From NCBI GenBank assembly GCA_964438995.1, contig CAYTMQ010000012.1, forward strand, positions 51,648 through 115,647: a stretch of 64,000 bases of DNA, given 5' to 3'. The stretch is from JABMMZ01 sp964438995 (lineage in GTDB: Bacteria; Bacteroidota; Bacteroidia; NS11-12g; UBA955). The translations under genes were made by a program, and so were the position numbers. Shown piece by piece: positions 61,002 to 64,000 of the stretch. How positions within the stretch are numbered: position 1 is the first letter of the stretch; every line of letters begins with the position of its first letter. The notes under the pieces are model-generated. The model saw only the letters and a list, made by a program, of their open reading frames with translations, did no database searches and was not told where the DNA came from.

Positions 61002-61970
61002 ATGGCATTCAAAGTATCAAACGAATCAAAAGTAGGCGCTTTAGCAGCGATAGCCATCACATTTTTAGTTCTTGGTTATAACTATTTGGCTGGTAGAGGC
61101 AGTTTATTTTCTACAAAATATACTTTAAACGTTGTCATGGACGATGTGAACGAAATCAGCACATCTACTCCAGTACTTTTTAATGGCTACAAAGTGGGCA
61201 ATGTTACAGACATTGAAATGGTTAAGCCTCAAGGTAAATTTATGGTGTATTTTGTCATCAACGAAGACATAGACATTCCTAGCAATTCATCTATTAAAGT
61301 TTCTTCTGCCTTATTAGGAGGTAAAGCTTTAAATCTTATAATGAGTCCAAACAAGATATTGGCAGAAAACGGTCAAACACTGCAATCTATCAAAGATACC
61401 ACCATAATGGAATCTATGAGCAATGTATTAAAACCATTGAATGCTAAAATCAACAGCATAGTCAACTCACTTGATAGCTTATTGGCAAAAGGCGAATTAA
61501 ACAAATCAATTAGCAGCTTAAACACATCGTTGAAGTCGTTTACTAGAACCAGCGACAATGCCTCTGCATTATTAGAGCAAAACATGCCTAAGTTAACCAA
61601 TATTCTAAGCAATGTTGAGAGCATTACCAACAATCTAAAGAACAACAACGAGCGCATCAATCTGATTATGGCCAATCTTAAAACCACTTCAGACAATTTT
61701 GCCGCTCTGAAACTCAAAGAGACTGTAGACAAAGCCAATGAAACCTTATCTAAAGTGAGCGAACTAATGGATAAAATCAACAAGGGCGAAGGCAGTTTAG
61801 GACTATTGGTAAACGACAAATCACTTTACAACAACTTAAACAGCACCGCAGCTGATTTGGATAAATTATTAAAGGATTTAAACAAGTTCCCAGCCAAATA
61901 CATTCCTATCCCATTCACTAAAAAACAAAGGAAAAAGGCGATGGAAGCCAGCGATAAGAGTGGAAATTAA
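61002..61970 (+). CDS. MlaD/MCE family protein
   Basis: A 322-residue protein with one N-terminal membrane helix (about 10-30, VGALAAIAITFLVLGYNYLAG) and an MCE domain (about 38-118, with VLFNGYKVGNVTDIEMVK and SALLGGKALNLIM). The rest is a long coiled coil (about 140-280) with many Asn, Leu and Lys, ending in a basic tail. MCE proteins form rings that carry phospholipids between inner and outer membranes. The ABC-type permease and ATPase (mlaE, mlaF) are not beside it in this window. It is monocistronic with a good promoter. Confidence 0.92.
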   Translation: MAFKVSNESKVGALAAIAITFLVLGYNYLAGRGSLFSTKYTLNVVMDDVNEISTSTPVLFNGYKVGNVTDIEMVKPQGKFMVYFVINEDIDIPSNSSIKVSSALLGGKALNLIMSPNKILAENGQTLQSIKDTTIMESMSNVLKPLNAKINSIVNSLDSLLAKGELNKSISSLNTSLKSFTRTSDNASALLEQNMPKLTNILSNVESITNNLKNNNERINLIMANLKTTSDNFAALKLKETVDKANETLSKVSELMDKINKGEGSLGLLVNDKSLYNNLNSTAADLDKLLKDLNKFPAKYIPIPFTKKQRKKAMEASDKSGN

Positions 61971-62119
61971 AATAATATTTTTTTAAATTCCATTTTTTAT
62001 CTATCATTGCAGTGTTGAAGCGGAAATATTTCCTATCTTAGGTATCATTTTCAACACCCCCACAAATTTTTAATCACAATTTGTTTTTAACCAAAAATTA
62101 TTAATTAATCCAATTTTCA

Positions 62120-63793
62120 ATGGATAACAAAGATTTATTAAGTAAACCTATAGAAGAGCTGAAAGTTATTGCTTCAGCAATCGGAATTGAAGGTGCTCAA
62201 AACATGAGTCATGAAGAACTTGTAAAAACATTAAGTTCTATAGAAGGCGATAATGGCAGCAATAAAAATGCTGAAGAAAAAGGCGACCCAAAAGCTAAAA
62301 AGGCCCGCAATCCAAAAGCCAAAAAGCCAAAAGACAATTCGAAATCTAAACCTGACAACAGCGATAAAAACTCAGCAATACAAGATGAAATTGCACAGTT
62401 AGAGACTGAAGACAATGATGTTAAAATGGAGATTGAAGAGCCTGAGTTAGAATTGGAAACTACCATCCAACCAGACATTCAAGAAAATACCATCAAAAAC
62501 GTCAACTCTCCAGAAACTGAAGAGGTGCAAGCACCTGTTCACCAAGACAAACACAAACAAAGGAACGAAGAACATCAGCGTCAACAAGAGCAACAAAGAC
62601 AAGAAAGAGAACGTCAAGATAGAGAACGCCAAGAAAGAGAGGCTGCTAAAAGAGACCGTGTTCAACAACTTTTAGAATTAGAAGGTGTTGTGACAACACA
62701 AGGAGTTTTAGAAGTAGTACAAGATGGTTTCGGATTTTTAAGATCTTCGGATTACAACTATATGGCCTCTCCAGATGATGTGTATTTAGCACCTCATCAA
62801 GTTCGCTCTCATGGATTAAAGACTGGTGATACCGTTTTATGTACCATCAGACCTCCCAAAGAGGGTGAAAAATATTTCGCTATGGTAAAGGTCGAAAAAA
62901 TCAATGGCAAAACAGTTGAAGAAATTAGAGACCGTGTGTCATTTGAGCATTTAACACCTTTGTTCCCAGATGAGAAATTGAATCTGGTAGACAAAAACGA
63001 CAATTACAGCAACCGTATCATCGATTTGGTTTCTCCAATTGGTAAAGGTCAGCGTGGTTTGATTGTAGCTCAGCCAAAAACAGGTAAAACTCAACTATTA
63101 AAAGGATTGGCTAATGCAATTGCAGCAAACCATCCAGAGGTGTACATGATCATTTTATTGATTGATGAGCGTCCAGAAGAGGTTACTGATATGGCTAGAA
63201 GTGTAAAAGCCGAAGTTGTAGCAAGTACCTTTGATGAACCAGCAGACAAGCACGTAAAACTGGCTAACATTGTTTTAGAAAAAGCAAAACGTCTTACTGA
63301 AAGCGGTCATGATGTTGTGATTTTGTTAGACTCAATTACACGTTTGGCTAGAGCTTATAATACGGTACAACCTGCATCAGGAAAAATCTTATCAGGTGGT
63401 GTTGATGCAAATGCACTTCAAAAACCAAAAAGATTCTTTGGTGCCGCTAGAAACATAGAAAATGGTGGTTCATTAACCATTATCGCAACAGCACTTACAG
63501 ATACAGGTAGTAAAATGGATGAGGTAATTTTCGAGGAATTTAAAGGTACAGGTAACATGGAGTTACAACTTGACAGAAAATTATCCAACAAGCGTATATA
63601 TCCTGCTATTGATATTGTAAGCTCTTCAACCCGTAGAGACGACATGTTATTAGACAAAGGCACACTTCAAAAACTATGGGTATTGCGCAATCACCTTGCA
63701 GATATGAACAGTGAAGAAGCTATGAAGATGATGCTAAAATATATGGAAGGCACTAAAAACAACAACGAGTTTTTGGTGAGCATGAATGGCTAA
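62120..63793 (+). CDS. rho: Transcription termination factor Rho
   Basis: A 557-residue hexameric RNA helicase. Residues 1-40 are the Rho N-terminal helix bundle (LSKPIEELKVIASAIGI). Residues about 45-185 are an insert rich in Lys/Asn, then Glu, then Gln/Arg/Glu, longer than in E. coli Rho but common in Bacteroidota. The RNA-binding cold-shock-like domain follows (QDGFGFLRSSDYNYMASPDDVY), then the ATPase with Walker A QPKTGKT (318-324), Walker B DVVILLDSITRLARAYN and the secondary RNA site. It is last in the window; repeats lie downstream and no clear terminator is seen. Confidence 0.98.
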   Translation: MDNKDLLSKPIEELKVIASAIGIEGAQNMSHEELVKTLSSIEGDNGSNKNAEEKGDPKAKKARNPKAKKPKDNSKSKPDNSDKNSAIQDEIAQLETEDNDVKMEIEEPELELETTIQPDIQENTIKNVNSPETEEVQAPVHQDKHKQRNEEHQRQQEQQRQERERQDRERQEREAAKRDRVQQLLELEGVVTTQGVLEVVQDGFGFLRSSDYNYMASPDDVYLAPHQVRSHGLKTGDTVLCTIRPPKEGEKYFAMVKVEKINGKTVEEIRDRVSFEHLTPLFPDEKLNLVDKNDNYSNRIIDLVSPIGKGQRGLIVAQPKTGKTQLLKGLANAIAANHPEVYMIILLIDERPEEVTDMARSVKAEVVASTFDEPADKHVKLANIVLEKAKRLTESGHDVVILLDSITRLARAYNTVQPASGKILSGGVDANALQKPKRFFGAARNIENGGSLTIIATALTDTGSKMDEVIFEEFKGTGNMELQLDRKLSNKRIYPAIDIVSSSTRRDDMLLDKGTLQKLWVLRNHLADMNSEEAMKMMLKYMEGTKNNNEFLVSMNG

Positions 63794-63845
63794 TTATGCG
63801 TGCGTAAGTTAGTCGAAGGCATGCCCTGCGACCTACAAGAAAGAT

Positions 63846-63893
63846 ATCCTGCATCACGGATACGAGGTTATCCTGTATCGCGGATACGAGGTT
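63846..63893. repeat. Two tandem 24-bp units downstream of rho
   Basis: Each unit begins ATCCTG, has a self-complementary ATCC/GGAT pair around the centre, and ends GGATACGAGGTT. Units at 63846-63869 and 63870-63893 differ at only two positions (C/T and A/G). A less similar start (ATGCCCTGCGACCTACAAG) lies just before. The rest of the region to the end of the window shows no gene. Confidence 0.85.
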
Positions 63894-64000
63894 ACATTAT
63901 AGCTTCGCTCCCATTTGACTTTTGATCCTGCGTCAGCCCACTATTTCCTAAATCCTAATTCCTATTTCCTTTTTTGACTTCCCGCAACCCTTGTTCGATA

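Noticed and set aside
1..64000. Mobile element, prophage or genomic island
   Set aside because: No transposase, integrase, phage structural gene, tRNA or attachment-site duplication was seen. The GC-rich repeats at 19.2, 52.9 and 63.8 kb have no linked mobility gene.

Overview
This is a low-GC chromosomal segment of a member of the Bacteroidota. The evidence is: six surface or secreted proteins ending in type IX secretion (T9SS) sorting domains (five type A, one type B), the gliding lipoprotein GldH, a Bacteroidota-type putative porin, tandem OmpH/Skp genes, a Rho factor with a long charged insert, and promoters of the Bacteroidota form (TTG/TTTG, about 19-23 nt, then TAnnTTTG). I see no rRNA, tRNA, transposase, phage gene or CRISPR array. 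The genus cannot be named from the sequence.

Layout. 1-4.9 kb: a small beta-barrel protein, an unlisted 49-codon ORF, a triple palindromic repeat, NAD kinase, nucleoside diphosphate kinase, a Ppx/GppA phosphatase and a two-gene unit with a 59-residue DUF5522 protein. 4.9-13 kb: a YCF48-like T9SS cargo, a membrane J-protein, a vWA protein, a LysM/double-psi-barrel protein, an O-antigen-ligase-like protein, and the operon gldH / DCC-oxidoreductase / WG-repeat protein. 13-19 kb: a BASS transporter, a secreted EEP phosphohydrolase and recX in one overlapping run, an orphan paaD, and infB. 19-30 kb: MarC, DUF2461, a large Calx-beta cargo, comF, an RNA pseudouridine synthase, a fatty-acid desaturase, a 2-Cys peroxiredoxin, rplS and a Fic protein with its own inverted-repeat operator. 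30-38.5 kb: aconitase, murI with two ompH genes, queA/rdgB, and ilvE/ruvA. 38-48 kb: a YiiX-like hydrolase, a radical SAM/SPASM protein, a very large glycosyltransferase carrying an inserted polysaccharide-export-like segment, a type B T9SS cargo, an SDR, a redoxin-like protein and a CoA-binding protein. 48-64 kb: a putative small RNA, a porin, a subtilase, pyrF, oxyR, a Pmp3-domain lipoprotein with a biotin carrier, a 1247-residue T9SS cargo, a POT peptide transporter, an MCE protein and rho.

Most genes are core housekeeping or cell-envelope genes in short operons. The themes are envelope building and surface export (T9SS cargos, GldH, OmpH, MCE, porin, O-antigen ligase, PMT-type glycosyltransferase) and oxidative-stress handling (OxyR, peroxiredoxin).

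The most unusual things are: (i) a polysaccharide-export-like (Wza/GumB-type) segment inside the first extracytoplasmic loop of a PMT-family glycosyltransferase; (ii) two copies of a composite hairpin plus 15-bp tandem repeat whose substitutions keep pairing only on one strand; (iii) a compact promoter-hairpin-terminator unit of about 66 nt that looks like an unannotated small RNA and resembles the rplS 3' end; and (iv) several genes with TAnnTTTG exactly 4 nt before the start codon, which predicts leaderless mRNAs.
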